Source: Halomonas sp. GD1P12 (lineage in GTDB: Bacteria; Pseudomonadota; Gammaproteobacteria; Pseudomonadales; Halomonadaceae). Taken from it: a stretch of 64,000 nucleotides of DNA. Positions 1-8,481 of the stretch are shown here, one piece after another. The first letter of the stretch is position 1. Each line of letters starts with the position of its first letter. Both the position numbers and the translations under genes were made by a program. The stretch covers positions 1,984,001-2,048,000 of the forward strand of contig NZ_CP107007.1 of assembly GCF_025725645.1 (NCBI RefSeq). Direction: 5' to 3'. The notes beneath the pieces were generated by a model. It saw only the letters and a program-made list of their open reading frames with translations. It was not told the origin of the DNA and did not search any database.

Positions 1-1
1 C

Positions 2-547
2 CTGGCCGTGGCGCTAGCGCCGGCGCTGATTCAAGGCGGTGGGCTGGATCCCATGGCGGTGCACATGTTCATTCTCTATTGGGGCATGTTGAGCTTCATC
101 ACACCGCCCGTGGCGCTCGGCGCGTTCGCCGCCGCCACGGTAGCAGGCGCCCGCCCCATGGCCACTGGCCTGCAGGCCATGCGCTTGGGCAGCGTGATCT
201 ATTTCATTCCGTTCTTGTTCGTACTCAACCCAGCGCTGATCATGCAAGGCGCGCCGCTGCTGATTCTGGCTGTGTTCGTACAAGCGGTCATCGGCATCGT
301 GCTGTTCGCCTCCGCCATGCAGGGCTATTTGATCGGCGTGGGCCGTTTGGGCTACGGCGTGGTGCAGGAGAGCATCATTCGCACCCTGGTGCTGTTGGCA
401 GGGCTGCTGCTGGCACTGCCTGGTGGCGGTTTGGTGCCGCTAAGCCAACTCGAGCTTATCGGCTTGGCGCTTGCCGCGCTCATACCCGGCGTACTGCTCG
501 CCCGCTTGAGCCAGCGTCGGCAAAAGCCTGCGCATCAGCTGGGCTAA
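2..547 (+). CDS. TRAP transporter fused permease, C-terminal part (partial)
   Basis: This is the C-terminal 181 residues of a very hydrophobic membrane protein whose start lies before the window; the frame is open to base 2. The sequence has the HMFILYWGMLSFITPPVALGA type of segment found in the large (DctM) half of fused TRAP permeases, followed by three or four further membrane spans. TRAP permeases import organic acids using a sodium gradient and a periplasmic binding protein. The TAXI-type binding protein starts 64 bases downstream on the same strand, and TAXI proteins normally pair with fused DctQM permeases, which supports the call. The substrate is unknown; the acyl-CoA island that follows makes a carboxylic acid plausible, but this is inference. 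Confidence 0.85.
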   Translation: MAVALAPALIQGGGLDPMAVHMFILYWGMLSFITPPVALGAFAAATVAGARPMATGLQAMRLGSVIYFIPFLFVLNPALIMQGAPLLILAVFVQAVIGIVLFASAMQGYLIGVGRLGYGVVQESIIRTLVLLAGLLLALPGGGLVPLSQLELIGLALAALIPGVLLARLSQRRQKPAHQLG

Positions 548-611
548 CAGCACTGGCTACGGCGCTACGCAGGACAACGACAATCATAAAAATAGCCAAA
601 AGGTATTCGTG

Positions 612-1757
612 ATGAAAACAACTTTTCGATCAGTTGCCATCGCCGTGCTCTGTGCCGGCCCGGTGGGCATGCCCTTAGCCGGTGCGGATATGCCCACCAC
701 CTTGAACTGGACTTCTTATGGAACCGGTACCAGCGCCAATGCCCAGATCATGGCTATCAGTCAACTTCTGCAAACTGAGTACGGCACGCAGTCCCGGGTG
801 ATTCCCGGGGAGAACGACACCATGCGCATGACCCCACTCAAGACGGGACGGGTGGATCTTTGCGCCTGCGGCATCGCCAGCTACTACGGCTCGGAAGGCG
901 TGATGATGTTCGCGCGGCCAGACTGGGGGCCGCAACCGATTCGCGTGATCACAACCTCCATGGCGGGTTTTGGCCTCGGCATGGCGGTGGCGGGCGATGT
1001 CGAACTCGAAACGCTGGCCGATCTAAAAGGCAAGCGGCTTGCCTACCTGCGCGGCGACGATGCGCTGAACAAGGCTGCCGAAGCGTACCTCGCTTTCGCC
1101 GGGCTTACCTGGGATGACGTGGAGAGGGTCGATTTTCCCGGCTATAACGCCGCCTTCGATGGCATCATCAGCGGCCGTGCCGATGCGGCTATTACCACCA
1201 CCGTCACCCCGGCAGCGCAGCGCTTGGCCGCCAGCCCTCGCGGTTTGCAATGGCCAGTACTTTCGGCCGACGACACAGCGGGCTGGGAGAGGATGCTTGA
1301 CGTAGCGCCTTACTTTCAGCCTCACACTGTCACCTCAGGCGCCGGCATCGATCAAAGTGCGCCGCTCGCCAGTGCAAGCTACCCCTATCCTATCGTCGTC
1401 AGCAACGCAGACCTTACCGACGAGACCGTTCACGGGCTCATCTCGACGATGGTCGAATCCTATGACGATTATAAGGACAACGCACCAGGCGCTAGCGGCT
1501 ATGCGCTAGAAAACCAGAACATGGCTTGGGTGATTCCGTTTCACGATGCAGTGGTCGATTACTATCGCGATACCGGTATTTGGACCGACGCCATGGAGGA
1601 ACATCAGCAAGCTCTGATCGCGCGACAGACGCTGCTCATGGAAGCCTGGCAACGCTATAAAAGCGATGCACCCGAGAACGAAGATGCTTTCATCGAGGGC
1701 TGGATGGAGCAGCGTCGTAGTGCGCTGCAATCAGCCGACATGGCCCCAGTCTTCTAA
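612..1757 (+). CDS. TAXI-family TRAP transporter substrate-binding protein
   Basis: A periplasmic solute receptor of 381 residues. It has a basic N-terminus and hydrophobic signal peptide (about residues 1-25), then the hallmark early stretch NWTSYGTGTSANAQIMAIS, similar to the YPVGG..G..Y start of TAXI proteins, and the later ISGRADAAI segment of this fold. I chose ATG 612 rather than the adjacent in-frame GTG 609 because the AAAAGG ribosome site at 598-603 is better spaced for ATG. It follows the permease in the same transcription unit. The ligand cannot be read from sequence. Classical TAXI ligands are glutamate or other carboxylates; here the neighbouring acyl-CoA genes hint at an organic acid. 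Confidence 0.85.
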   Translation: MKTTFRSVAIAVLCAGPVGMPLAGADMPTTLNWTSYGTGTSANAQIMAISQLLQTEYGTQSRVIPGENDTMRMTPLKTGRVDLCACGIASYYGSEGVMMFARPDWGPQPIRVITTSMAGFGLGMAVAGDVELETLADLKGKRLAYLRGDDALNKAAEAYLAFAGLTWDDVERVDFPGYNAAFDGIISGRADAAITTTVTPAAQRLAASPRGLQWPVLSADDTAGWERMLDVAPYFQPHTVTSGAGIDQSAPLASASYPYPIVVSNADLTDETVHGLISTMVESYDDYKDNAPGASGYALENQNMAWVIPFHDAVVDYYRDTGIWTDAMEEHQQALIARQTLLMEAWQRYKSDAPENEDAFIEGWMEQRRSALQSADMAPVF

Positions 1758-1827
1758 ATCAGAACGGTAGTTAGACGTTGGCGGTTCAACCTCTTCGTCA
1801 TTAATTACATGAATGAAATAATCTTAA

Positions 1828-1842
1828 TTTTGCATTGCGGAA
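1828..1842. promoter_or_regulatory. Proposed IclR operator A, before the hydratase/dehydrogenase operon
   Basis: The 15-bp imperfect palindrome TTTTGC-ATT-GCGGAA, flanked by A and T. It ends directly against a perfect -10 hexamer TATAAT at 1843-1848, about 72 bases before the ATG at 1921, where a bound repressor would block RNA polymerase. Three more copies of the pattern precede the other operons of the island (9257, 14038, 14121). The link to the IclR gene at 17073 is inference from co-occurrence. Confidence 0.6.
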
Positions 1843-1920
1843 TATAATTTCGCTATATTGACTCGCTGCGTCGCATTCGCCATGATTTGACGATCCACCA
1901 TTTATTCAAGCGAGAAAGCC

Positions 1921-3336
1921 ATGACCGTTTCTTACCAGCGCCACGGGGATATTGGCGTCATTGAAATCGACAACCCGCCGGTCAACGCACTGGGGCACGC
2001 CGTGCGCAGCGGCCTGATCGCGGCGCTCGAGGAAGGCATTGCCGATCCGCAAACCCAAGCCCTGGTGCTGATAGCCAAGGGCAGGACGTTTATCGCCGGT
2101 GCCGACATTCGTGAATTCGGCAAACCTTCCAAGACCCCGGTGCTTCCTGACGTCATCAACGCATTGGAGGACTGTCCCAAGCCGCTGATCGCCGCACTTC
2201 ATGGCACGGCCCTGGGCGGCGGGCTCGAAGTGGCGCTGGCCTGTCACTATCGCGTAGCGCTTGAAGGCACGCGTGTCGGCCTGCCGGAGGTCAAGTTGGG
2301 GCTATTGCCTGGCGCCGGCGGCACCCAGCGCCTGCCGCGCCTGACCGGGGTTAAGCTTGCGCTAGACATCATTACCAGCGGACATTTCGTGAATACCGAT
2401 GAAGCGCTCCACGCTAACATCATCGACGCTTTGAGCGATGCCCAGACGCCGCTGGAGGCGGGCCTCGAAGCAGCGCGCGAGGCCCTGGACGGGCGTATCA
2501 CGCCGCGCGTCACCGGCGAGCTGCCCGCCCCGCAGGCGGACCCGGAAGCCGTGAAGACAACCCGTGATCGACTTCAGAGAGAAACCCCTGATCTTTTCTC
2601 ACCGTTTCGCATCATTGAGGCCATCGAGGCCTCTACCACCGCGACAACGCTCGCCGAAGGGCTCAAGCGCGAACGCGAACTGTTTCTGGCCTGCATGGAC
2701 TCCCCCCAGCGCGCTGGCCTGATTCATCTATTCTTTGCCGCGCGCAGCCCGCATCTGGTCAACGGCGTGGAAGACGCCTCTCCCTTCGAGCGAGTGGCGC
2801 TCATCGGCGAGCATCCGTTATTCGAAACGCTTTCGAAAGCCGCCTCCCGCGCCAATATCTCGCTACTCGAAGCGCCGGATGCGCAAACCGAGCTCTGCCT
2901 GATCGCCCCGAACGCAGAGAGTGACGCCTGCCCGCCAGGCGCCGTTCGCGTCACACTTCAAAGCGCCTCGGACGGCTGCCCCGAGACCGGGCTTGGCTTG
3001 ATCCTCGCCGACACCGGTGCTTTTCACGAGCTGGTCGACTGCAACGATGACGAGCTTGCCCACCAGCGCACCGCGCTGACGCTCAAGGCGCTGCGCGTCA
3101 ACGTGGTTGCAAGCCGCCGCCAAAGCATACTGGCCACGCTCAAAGGCGCACTCGAGAACGCCTCGGCAGATGAGAAGCGGGCATCACTCGAAGCCGCAAG
3201 CCTAGGCATCGCCGAGCGCGGCGAGTGTTTTCGTCCCGCCGACATCGACCTGCTGGCCGTCGAGGCGCTCGACTACCCGCGCGCGCTCGGTGGCCCTCAC
3301 CGACAGGCCACGCTGAGCGATAAGGAGCCGTCATGA
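1921..3336 (+). CDS. Enoyl-CoA hydratase with a shrunken, probably inactive 3-hydroxyacyl-CoA dehydrogenase half
   Basis: A 471-residue crotonase-family protein. Residues 1-190 form a complete enoyl-CoA hydratase domain with the oxyanion region IAGADIREF (58-66) and both catalytic glutamates, E103 in GGGLEVAL and E123 in LPEVKLGLLP. Residues 200-285 are the linker typical of FadJ/PimF-type bifunctional enzymes. What follows is unusual. The Rossmann start, normally VIGAGTMGGGIA, reads RVALIGEHPLFETL (291-304), so the dinucleotide glycines are gone. Only about 180 residues remain where some 420 are usual, yet the C-terminal motif RPADIDLLAVEALDYPRALGGP (438-459) of the dehydrogenase is still recognisable. 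The hydratase activity is probably intact and the dehydrogenase lost. An intact dehydrogenase is encoded at 14172. First gene of a four-gene operon. Confidence 0.85.
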   Translation: MTVSYQRHGDIGVIEIDNPPVNALGHAVRSGLIAALEEGIADPQTQALVLIAKGRTFIAGADIREFGKPSKTPVLPDVINALEDCPKPLIAALHGTALGGGLEVALACHYRVALEGTRVGLPEVKLGLLPGAGGTQRLPRLTGVKLALDIITSGHFVNTDEALHANIIDALSDAQTPLEAGLEAAREALDGRITPRVTGELPAPQADPEAVKTTRDRLQRETPDLFSPFRIIEAIEASTTATTLAEGLKRERELFLACMDSPQRAGLIHLFFAARSPHLVNGVEDASPFERVALIGEHPLFETLSKAASRANISLLEAPDAQTELCLIAPNAESDACPPGAVRVTLQSASDGCPETGLGLILADTGAFHELVDCNDDELAHQRTALTLKALRVNVVASRRQSILATLKGALENASADEKRASLEAASLGIAERGECFRPADIDLLAVEALDYPRALGGPHRQATLSDKEPS

Positions 3337-4526
3337 ACCTGACCTTTACCGCCGAAGAGCAGCGCTTTCGCGCCGAGGTGCGCGCGTTTCTCGCCGACTC
3401 GCTGCCTGACGACATTCGAAAGCGTGTGCGCCTTGGCCGTCACCTACGCGCCGACGATCACCTGCGCTGGCAGAATATCCTAAGCCGCCAAGGGTGGCTG
3501 GCCGCCAACTGGCCCGTCGAACACGGCGGTCCGGGCTGGGGCCCGGTGCAGCGCCATATCTTCGATGAAGAGTGCGCCGCCGCTCACGCTCCGACCGTCG
3601 TGCCCTTCGGCGTCAATATGGTGGCGCCGGTCATCATGAAGTTCGGCACCGCCGAGCAGCAGGCGCGCTACCTGCCGCGCATTCTCGACAACCAGGACTG
3701 GTGGTGCCAGGGCTACTCCGAGCCTGGCGCCGGCTCGGATCTTGCGAGTCTCAACACTCGCGCGGTACGCGAGGATGATCATTACATCGTCAATGGTCAG
3801 AAGACCTGGACCACCCTGGGCCAGCACGCCAACATGCTGTTCTGCCTGGTGCGAACCGATCCCGCCGCCAAGAAACAGGCCGGCATCAGTTTCTTGCTGA
3901 TCGACATGCAGACACCGGGCATCACGGTGCGGCCGATCGTAACGCTCGACGGCGCCCATGAGGTCAACGAAGTCTTTCTCGACAACGTGCGCGTCCCGGT
4001 CGAAAACCGGGTGGGCGACGAGGGTCAGGGCTGGACCTGCGCCAAGTTTCTGCTCACCCACGAGCGCACCGGTATCGCCGGGCTTGGCCATGCCAAGCAG
4101 GCACTCGTCCACCTGAAATCGCTGGCAAGCCGTATCCAGCATCGCGGTAAACCGCTGCTCGAACAGCCAAGCTTTCGCCAGCGCGTGGTCAAGACCGAGA
4201 TCGAGCTGATGGCGCTGGAGGTGACCAATCTACGCGTGATCGCCGCCGCCCGCGACGGCGGCGCCCCCGGCGCCGAGAGCTCGCTCTTGAAAGTGCGCGG
4301 ATCAGAACTTCGCCAGGAGCTGAGCGAATTGACTCGGCGAGCGCTGGGACCTGCTGCGGTGGCGTTTTTTCCCGAGTTTCTCTACCAGGACGAACCGCTG
4401 GACGAGGCCTACGCCGCGAGCGCGGCGGCCAGCGCCCAGTATTTCAATCGGCGCAAACTCTCGATTTACGGCGGCGCCAACGAGATACAAAAAGGCATCG
4501 TCGCCAAGACCATTCTAGGTATGTAA
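3333..4526 (+). CDS. Acyl-CoA dehydrogenase, PimC-like large subunit
   Basis: A 397-residue flavin acyl-CoA dehydrogenase. It shows WWCQGYSEPGAGSDLASL (123-140), the KTWTTLGQHA flavin/substrate region and a C-terminal YGGANEIQ (379-386). In ordinary family members the last motif is YEGTxEIQ, whose first Glu is the catalytic base; here that position is Gly. The likely alternative base is E244 in HERTGIAG, at the position used by isovaleryl-CoA dehydrogenase. The pattern and length match the large subunit of pimeloyl-CoA dehydrogenase (PimC) from the pim operon of Rhodopseudomonas palustris, from memory of that family. The start overlaps the previous stop (ATGA), so translation is probably coupled. 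It probably works as a heteromer with the next gene product and passes electrons to ETF. Confidence 0.85.
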   Translation: MNLTFTAEEQRFRAEVRAFLADSLPDDIRKRVRLGRHLRADDHLRWQNILSRQGWLAANWPVEHGGPGWGPVQRHIFDEECAAAHAPTVVPFGVNMVAPVIMKFGTAEQQARYLPRILDNQDWWCQGYSEPGAGSDLASLNTRAVREDDHYIVNGQKTWTTLGQHANMLFCLVRTDPAAKKQAGISFLLIDMQTPGITVRPIVTLDGAHEVNEVFLDNVRVPVENRVGDEGQGWTCAKFLLTHERTGIAGLGHAKQALVHLKSLASRIQHRGKPLLEQPSFRQRVVKTEIELMALEVTNLRVIAAARDGGAPGAESSLLKVRGSELRQELSELTRRALGPAAVAFFPEFLYQDEPLDEAYAASAAASAQYFNRRKLSIYGGANEIQKGIVAKTILGM

Positions 4527-4536
4527 GGAAAGCGCC

Positions 4537-5658
4537 ATGGATTTCGCATTGACCGATGAACAGCGCATGCTCGATGAGACGCTGACCCGCCTGGTGGCCG
4601 ACAAGGTCTCCTTCGAGCAGCGCCGCCACATGCTTAACGCCTCTAAAGCCGGCGCCGATGACCCTCTTTGGCAAAGCTTTGCCCAGCTTGGCCTTCTGCA
4701 TATGCCTTTCGATGAGTCGGTGGGCGGGCTCAATGGCGACGGCACCGATCTGATGATCATCCTGCAGACTCTGGGCCGCGGTCTGGTACCGCAGCCCTAC
4801 CTATTTGGACTCGTGCTGCCGGGACAGCTTTTGGCGCTGATGGCCAGCGCCGAGCAGCGGACCTGTTGGCTAGACCCTCTTCTTGGCGGCGAGCATCAGT
4901 TGGCGTTCGCCTGGCAGGAGGTCGCCGCCCGCTATGACGCCAAGGGAATCGCTACCACGGCGCGCCGCGAGAACGATCATTGGCGCCTCACGGGCCAGAA
5001 GACGCTGGTGATGAACCTGGAGGCGGCCGCCGCAACGCTGGTGACGGCGAAACTCGAAAGCGGCAAGCTAGGGCTGTTCGCGGTGCCCGCCGCCAGCGTC
5101 GGCGTGTCGTGCTTCAACTACCGTACGATGGACGAGCAGAGCGCCGGCGATCTGACGCTAGATGACGTGGTGCTGGGTTTCGAGCACTGCCTGAGCGAGG
5201 ACGTGGAAAGTGCGCTGGAAGAAGTACTCGCCATCGGCCGGGCCGGGCTCTGCGCTCAGGCGCTGGGCGCCATGGAGTCCGCCTGCGACCAGACCCTTGA
5301 GTATCTCAAGGATCGCAAGCAGTTTGGCGTTTCGCTGGCGACGTTTCAGGCGCTACAGCACCGCATGGTGGACATGCACCTGCACCTGGAGCAGTCGCGT
5401 TCCATGACGATTCTGGCGGCCACCAGCCTGACGCTAGATCCTGCTGATCGTGACTATAAGATCGCCGCCGCCAAGGCCTACTGCGGCGAATCCGCCCGCT
5501 TCATCGCCGAACAGGCGATCCAGCTACATGGCGCCATGGGCATGACCGACGAGTGCCATGTCGCAAGCCTCGCACGGCATCTGGTGATGTTCGATCATTA
5601 CTTGGGCGATTGCGATTTTCATCTTGAAACCGTCAGCGACCGAATCGACGCTGCCTAA
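4537..5658 (+). CDS. Acyl-CoA dehydrogenase, PimD-like small subunit
   Basis: A 373-residue acyl-CoA dehydrogenase-fold protein starting 10 bases after the previous stop, with AAGGAA at 4527-4532 as ribosome site. It has the N-terminal helical domain, a middle domain with fewer conserved flavin contacts than usual, and the C-terminal segment LKDRKQFGVSLATFQALQHR followed by QLHGAMGMTDE, both family hallmarks. The YEGT catalytic-base motif is absent. The pairing of a PimC-like and a PimD-like gene resembles heteromeric dehydrogenases acting on dicarboxyl- or steroid-derived CoA esters, where each subunit contributes part of the active site. The substrate is not determined by sequence. Confidence 0.83.
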   Translation: MDFALTDEQRMLDETLTRLVADKVSFEQRRHMLNASKAGADDPLWQSFAQLGLLHMPFDESVGGLNGDGTDLMIILQTLGRGLVPQPYLFGLVLPGQLLALMASAEQRTCWLDPLLGGEHQLAFAWQEVAARYDAKGIATTARRENDHWRLTGQKTLVMNLEAAAATLVTAKLESGKLGLFAVPAASVGVSCFNYRTMDEQSAGDLTLDDVVLGFEHCLSEDVESALEEVLAIGRAGLCAQALGAMESACDQTLEYLKDRKQFGVSLATFQALQHRMVDMHLHLEQSRSMTILAATSLTLDPADRDYKIAAAKAYCGESARFIAEQAIQLHGAMGMTDECHVASLARHLVMFDHYLGDCDFHLETVSDRIDAA

Positions 5659-5668
5659 GGAGCTTTGC

Positions 5669-6460
5669 ATGTCGTCCTACCCCGATGAAGTGGTCACCGT
5701 TAGCCCCGTGGGAGAGGGCGTTGTCGAGGTGGTGATCAATCGCCCGAGCGTGCGCAACGCCTTGAACGAAGCGACCGCGTTGGCACTAGGCGATGCCTTG
5801 AAAGGCGTTGCCGAAAATGCTGATGCGCGCTGCGTGATCCTGCGCGGCGAAGCCAGCGCGTTCTGCGCCGGCGCCGACCTTGGGGAGTTTGAGAAGGCCG
5901 GTGCTCAGCCGGCCAGCGAACGGCTGGCGCGGCTTTTTCTGCCCGCCCTGAACAGCTTGATGTCCATGGAGAAGCCCGTAATCGCCGCAGTGAGCGGAGC
6001 GGCAGCGGGTATCGGCGTCTCCTATGTGCTGGCAAGTGACATGGTGGTGATGGGGCGCTCGGCCTACTTGAAGCTTGCGTTCATCAATATCGGCCTTATT
6101 CCCGACGGTGGTGCCAGCTGGCATCTGGTGCACAAGCTGGGCCACCCCCAGGCCTTCGAGATGGCCGCCCTGGCTATCCCTATCGAGGCCGAGCGCTGCC
6201 GGTCGCTGGGTCTTGCCAACCGCGTCGTCGATGACAACGAGGTCGTGGCTCAGGCTCGCGAGCTGGCAAGCCAGCTGGTCAAGCAGTCGTCCCAGGCGCT
6301 GGCGGCCACCAAGCGAGCGCTGCGCAGCGCCCAGGAGTTTTCGCTTGTCGATACCATGAAGCTCGAAGGCGAGCTTCAGGATCAGTGCAAGGCATCAGAC
6401 GAGTTCAAGGAACAGCTCGCGGCGTTTCGTCAGAGCCGGCGCAAGGCGTCCAACGCCTGA
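5669..6460 (+). CDS. Enoyl-CoA hydratase/isomerase family protein, PaaG-like
   Basis: A 263-residue crotonase-fold protein. I chose ATG 5669 because AAGGAG at 5657-5662 is well spaced for it; a longer reading frame from 5624 would overlap the previous gene without a ribosome site. CAGADLGEF (67-75) forms the oxyanion hole. The two hydratase glutamates are not conserved: the first position is S118 in AAGIGVSYVLASD and the second is F138. Instead the protein has D146 in GLIPDGGASW, the position of the catalytic Asp in PaaG-type isomerases. It may therefore shift double bonds rather than hydrate them. Last gene of the operon; its 3' end overlaps the convergent gene at 6430 by 31 bases. Confidence 0.82.
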   Translation: MSSYPDEVVTVSPVGEGVVEVVINRPSVRNALNEATALALGDALKGVAENADARCVILRGEASAFCAGADLGEFEKAGAQPASERLARLFLPALNSLMSMEKPVIAAVSGAAAGIGVSYVLASDMVVMGRSAYLKLAFINIGLIPDGGASWHLVHKLGHPQAFEMAALAIPIEAERCRSLGLANRVVDDNEVVAQARELASQLVKQSSQALAATKRALRSAQEFSLVDTMKLEGELQDQCKASDEFKEQLAAFRQSRRKASNA

Positions 6461-7389
6461 CGGAAATCGCGCGATAATGTGGCGACCGAGGTCGCCACGC
6501 TCTCCAGTGAGTCGATCGACCCCACGCCCTGCCCCGCACCCCATATATCCCGCCAAGCCTTCGCCTTGCTGCCGCCGCCGGAGCCATAACGCATGGCGCT
6601 CTTGTCGCCCTCGGGAAGCGCGTTCGGGTCAAGCCCCGCCGCCTCGATGCTCTGACGCAGATAGTTGCCGTGCACCCCGGTAAAAAGATTGGTGTAGACG
6701 ATATCTCCCGCTGCAGCCTCCAGCACCATCTGCTTGTACGACGCCTCAGCGTTAGCCTCTTGAGTTGCGATAAAGCGGGTGCCCATGTAGACCATGTCAG
6801 CGCCCATGGCGAGGGCCGCCGCGATCTGCTCGCCGCGCGTAATCGACCCGGCAAGCACGAGCGGCCCATCAAAAAAGGCGCGCACTTCCGCCACAAAGGC
6901 GAAGGGGTTGAGCCGACCGGCGTGGCCACCGGCGCCCTGACAGACCAGAATCAGGCCATCGACGCCGGCCTCGACGGCCTTTCTGGCATGACGCAGCGTG
7001 GTAACGTCGTGAAAAACCCGCCCCCCATAGGCGTGCACCTGTTCGACTACGCGATTTGGCGCATGAAGACTGGTGATGACCAACGGCACTCGGTACTCGG
7101 CGCATAACGCCACATCGTGCTCGAGGCGGTCGTTGGTCGGATACACGATCTGGTTCACCGCGAAAGGCGCCGCCGGTGTATCCGGGTGGTCGTCGTTGTA
7201 ACGCGAGAGGCTTTGGGTAATTTGCTCAAGCCAGTCGCGCAGCGCCTCTGCCGGGCGAGCGTTGAGCGCGGGAAAAGCACCGATGATACCGGCCTGGCAC
7301 TGGGCAATAACGAGTTCAGGGCCGGAAACGATGAACATGGGAGAGCCGATCACTGGCAGCGCCAGTGAATCGGTAAGATCGTTCAGCAT
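6430..7389 (-). CDS. Nitronate monooxygenase / 2-nitropropane dioxygenase family flavoprotein
   Basis: A 319-residue TIM-barrel FMN enzyme of the NPD/FabK superfamily. It shows the opening LPVIGSPMFIVSGPELV, the flavin and catalytic-His motif VCQGAGGHAGR, and the phosphate-binding segment ALAMGADMVYMGTRFIAT. Known members oxidise nitronates, and the related FabK reduces enoyl-ACP. Its role in an acyl-CoA degradation cluster is not clear from sequence; such genes are often found near beta-oxidation genes. It lies 113 bases downstream of etfA copy 1 on the same strand, so it may be expressed by read-through. Its 3' end overlaps the hydratase gene at 5669 by 31 bases, leaving no room for a terminator between the converging units. 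Confidence 0.85.
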   Translation of the reverse strand: MLNDLTDSLALPVIGSPMFIVSGPELVIAQCQAGIIGAFPALNARPAEALRDWLEQITQSLSRYNDDHPDTPAAPFAVNQIVYPTNDRLEHDVALCAEYRVPLVITSLHAPNRVVEQVHAYGGRVFHDVTTLRHARKAVEAGVDGLILVCQGAGGHAGRLNPFAFVAEVRAFFDGPLVLAGSITRGEQIAAALAMGADMVYMGTRFIATQEANAEASYKQMVLEAAAGDIVYTNLFTGVHGNYLRQSIEAAGLDPNALPEGDKSAMRYGSGGGSKAKAWRDIWGAGQGVGSIDSLESVATSVATLSRDFRQALDALRRL

Positions 7390-7438
7390 GGTCAGCTCGC
7401 AGTCGAATCAGGTGAAAATAAAGGTGTCACAATCGCAA

Positions 7439-7494
7439 CGGCCGGCAAGCGCCGGCCGCAGACATCGTCACGACAAGAGGCCCTCGAGGGCCTC
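7439..7494 (-). terminator. Two stem-loops after etfA copy 1
   Basis: A hairpin CGGCCGGC / GCCGGCCG (7439-7446 and 7451-7458, loop AAGC) and an 18-bp perfect palindrome (7477-7494, GAGGCCCTCGAGGGCCTC) follow the stop of etfA. Neither is followed by a clear T-run on the minus strand, so they may be weak or leaky terminators or RNA-stabilising structures. Confidence 0.35.
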
Positions 7495-7502
7495 CTTCGC
7501 CG

Positions 7503-8429
7503 TTAGAGCTTACTCTCGAGCTCTGGCAGAAGCTCGAACAGATCCCCCACCAGGCCGTAGTCCGCCACCTGGAAGATCGGCGCTTCCTCGTCCTTGTTGA
7601 TCGCCACGATCACCTTCGAGTCCTTCATCCCCGCCAGGTGCTGGATGGCGCCGCTGATGCCCACCGCGATGTACAGATCCGGCGCGACGATCTTGCCCGT
7701 CTGACCCACCTGCATGTCGTTGGGCACAAAGCCCGCATCCACCGCCGCCCGGGAGGCGCCGACCGCCGCACCGAGCTTGTCGGCGATGCCGTCGAGCAGT
7801 CTGAAGTTCTCGCCGTTGCCCATGCCACGGCCCCCGGAGATCACGACCTTCGCGCCCCCCAGCTCCGGGCGGTCGGACTGCGCGAGCTCCTCACCGACGA
7901 ACTGCGACTGGTCGTTCTCGACCACGGTGTCCACTGCCTCGATGGCGGCCGCGTTGTCGCGGCCCACGGCATCGAACGCCGTGGTGCGCACGGTCATGAC
8001 CTTGAGCGTGTCGTCGCTTTTCACCGTGGCGATGGCGTTGCCGGCGTAGATCGGACGCTTGAAGGTGTCCGGGCCGTCGACCGCCACGATTTCGGAAAGC
8101 TGGCTGACGTCCTTGAGCGCGGCGACCCGCGGCAGCACGTTCTTGCCCGTGGTCGAGGCGCTGGTGAGAATATGGCTGTAGTCGTCGGCCAGCGACACCA
8201 CCAGCGCACCCAGCGGCTCGGCGAGCTGGTGGGCGTAGACGGCGTTATCCGCCAGGCGAACCCGGGTGACGCCGTCGAGTTTCGCGGCGGCCTCCGCCGC
8301 GGCCTGGACGCCGTCGCCGGCGACCAGCACATCGATATCGCCGCCGATCTCGCGGGCGGCGGCCACCACGTGGGCGGTGGCGTCAAGCAGATGGCCGTCG
8401 TGAAGATCGGCCAGTACCAGAATGCTCAT
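7503..8429 (-). CDS. etfA: Electron transfer flavoprotein alpha subunit, copy 1
   Basis: A 308-residue FAD-carrying subunit of ETF, which collects electrons from acyl-CoA dehydrogenases and gives them to ETF-ubiquinone oxidoreductase. The N-terminus [12 protein letters not shown] is the usual EtfA start. The C-terminal FAD domain has the signature [12 protein letters not shown], then [20 protein letters not shown] and [22 protein letters not shown] 8429 was chosen over an upstream extension because GGGAG lies at a good distance and the family begins here. The stop codon is TAA, whereas the second copy (58220) ends in TGA. Apart from two further differences within 22 bases of the stop, I find no difference between the copies. 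It follows etfB in one transcription unit. Confidence 0.97.
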   Translation of the reverse strand: MSILVLADLHDGHLLDATAHVVAAAREIGGDIDVLVAGDGVQAAAEAAAKLDGVTRVRLADNAVYAHQLAEPLGALVVSLADDYSHILTSASTTGKNVLPRVAALKDVSQLSEIVAVDGPDTFKRPIYAGNAIATVKSDDTLKVMTVRTTAFDAVGRDNAAAIEAVDTVVENDQSQFVGEELAQSDRPELGGAKVVISGGRGMGNGENFRLLDGIADKLGAAVGASRAAVDAGFVPNDMQVGQTGKIVAPDLYIAVGISGAIQHLAGMKDSKVIVAINKDEEAPIFQVADYGLVGDLFELLPELESKL

Positions 8430-8481
8430 GGAGTGTACTCCCTGGAATAACGGTGAAAGAGGCAAGCGGAAGGTGGGGGGA

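Noticed and set aside
5624..5668. Longer N-terminus for the enoyl-CoA hydratase/isomerase gene
   Set aside because: The extension overlaps the previous gene and lacks a ribosome site, while AAGGAG is ideally placed for ATG 5669.
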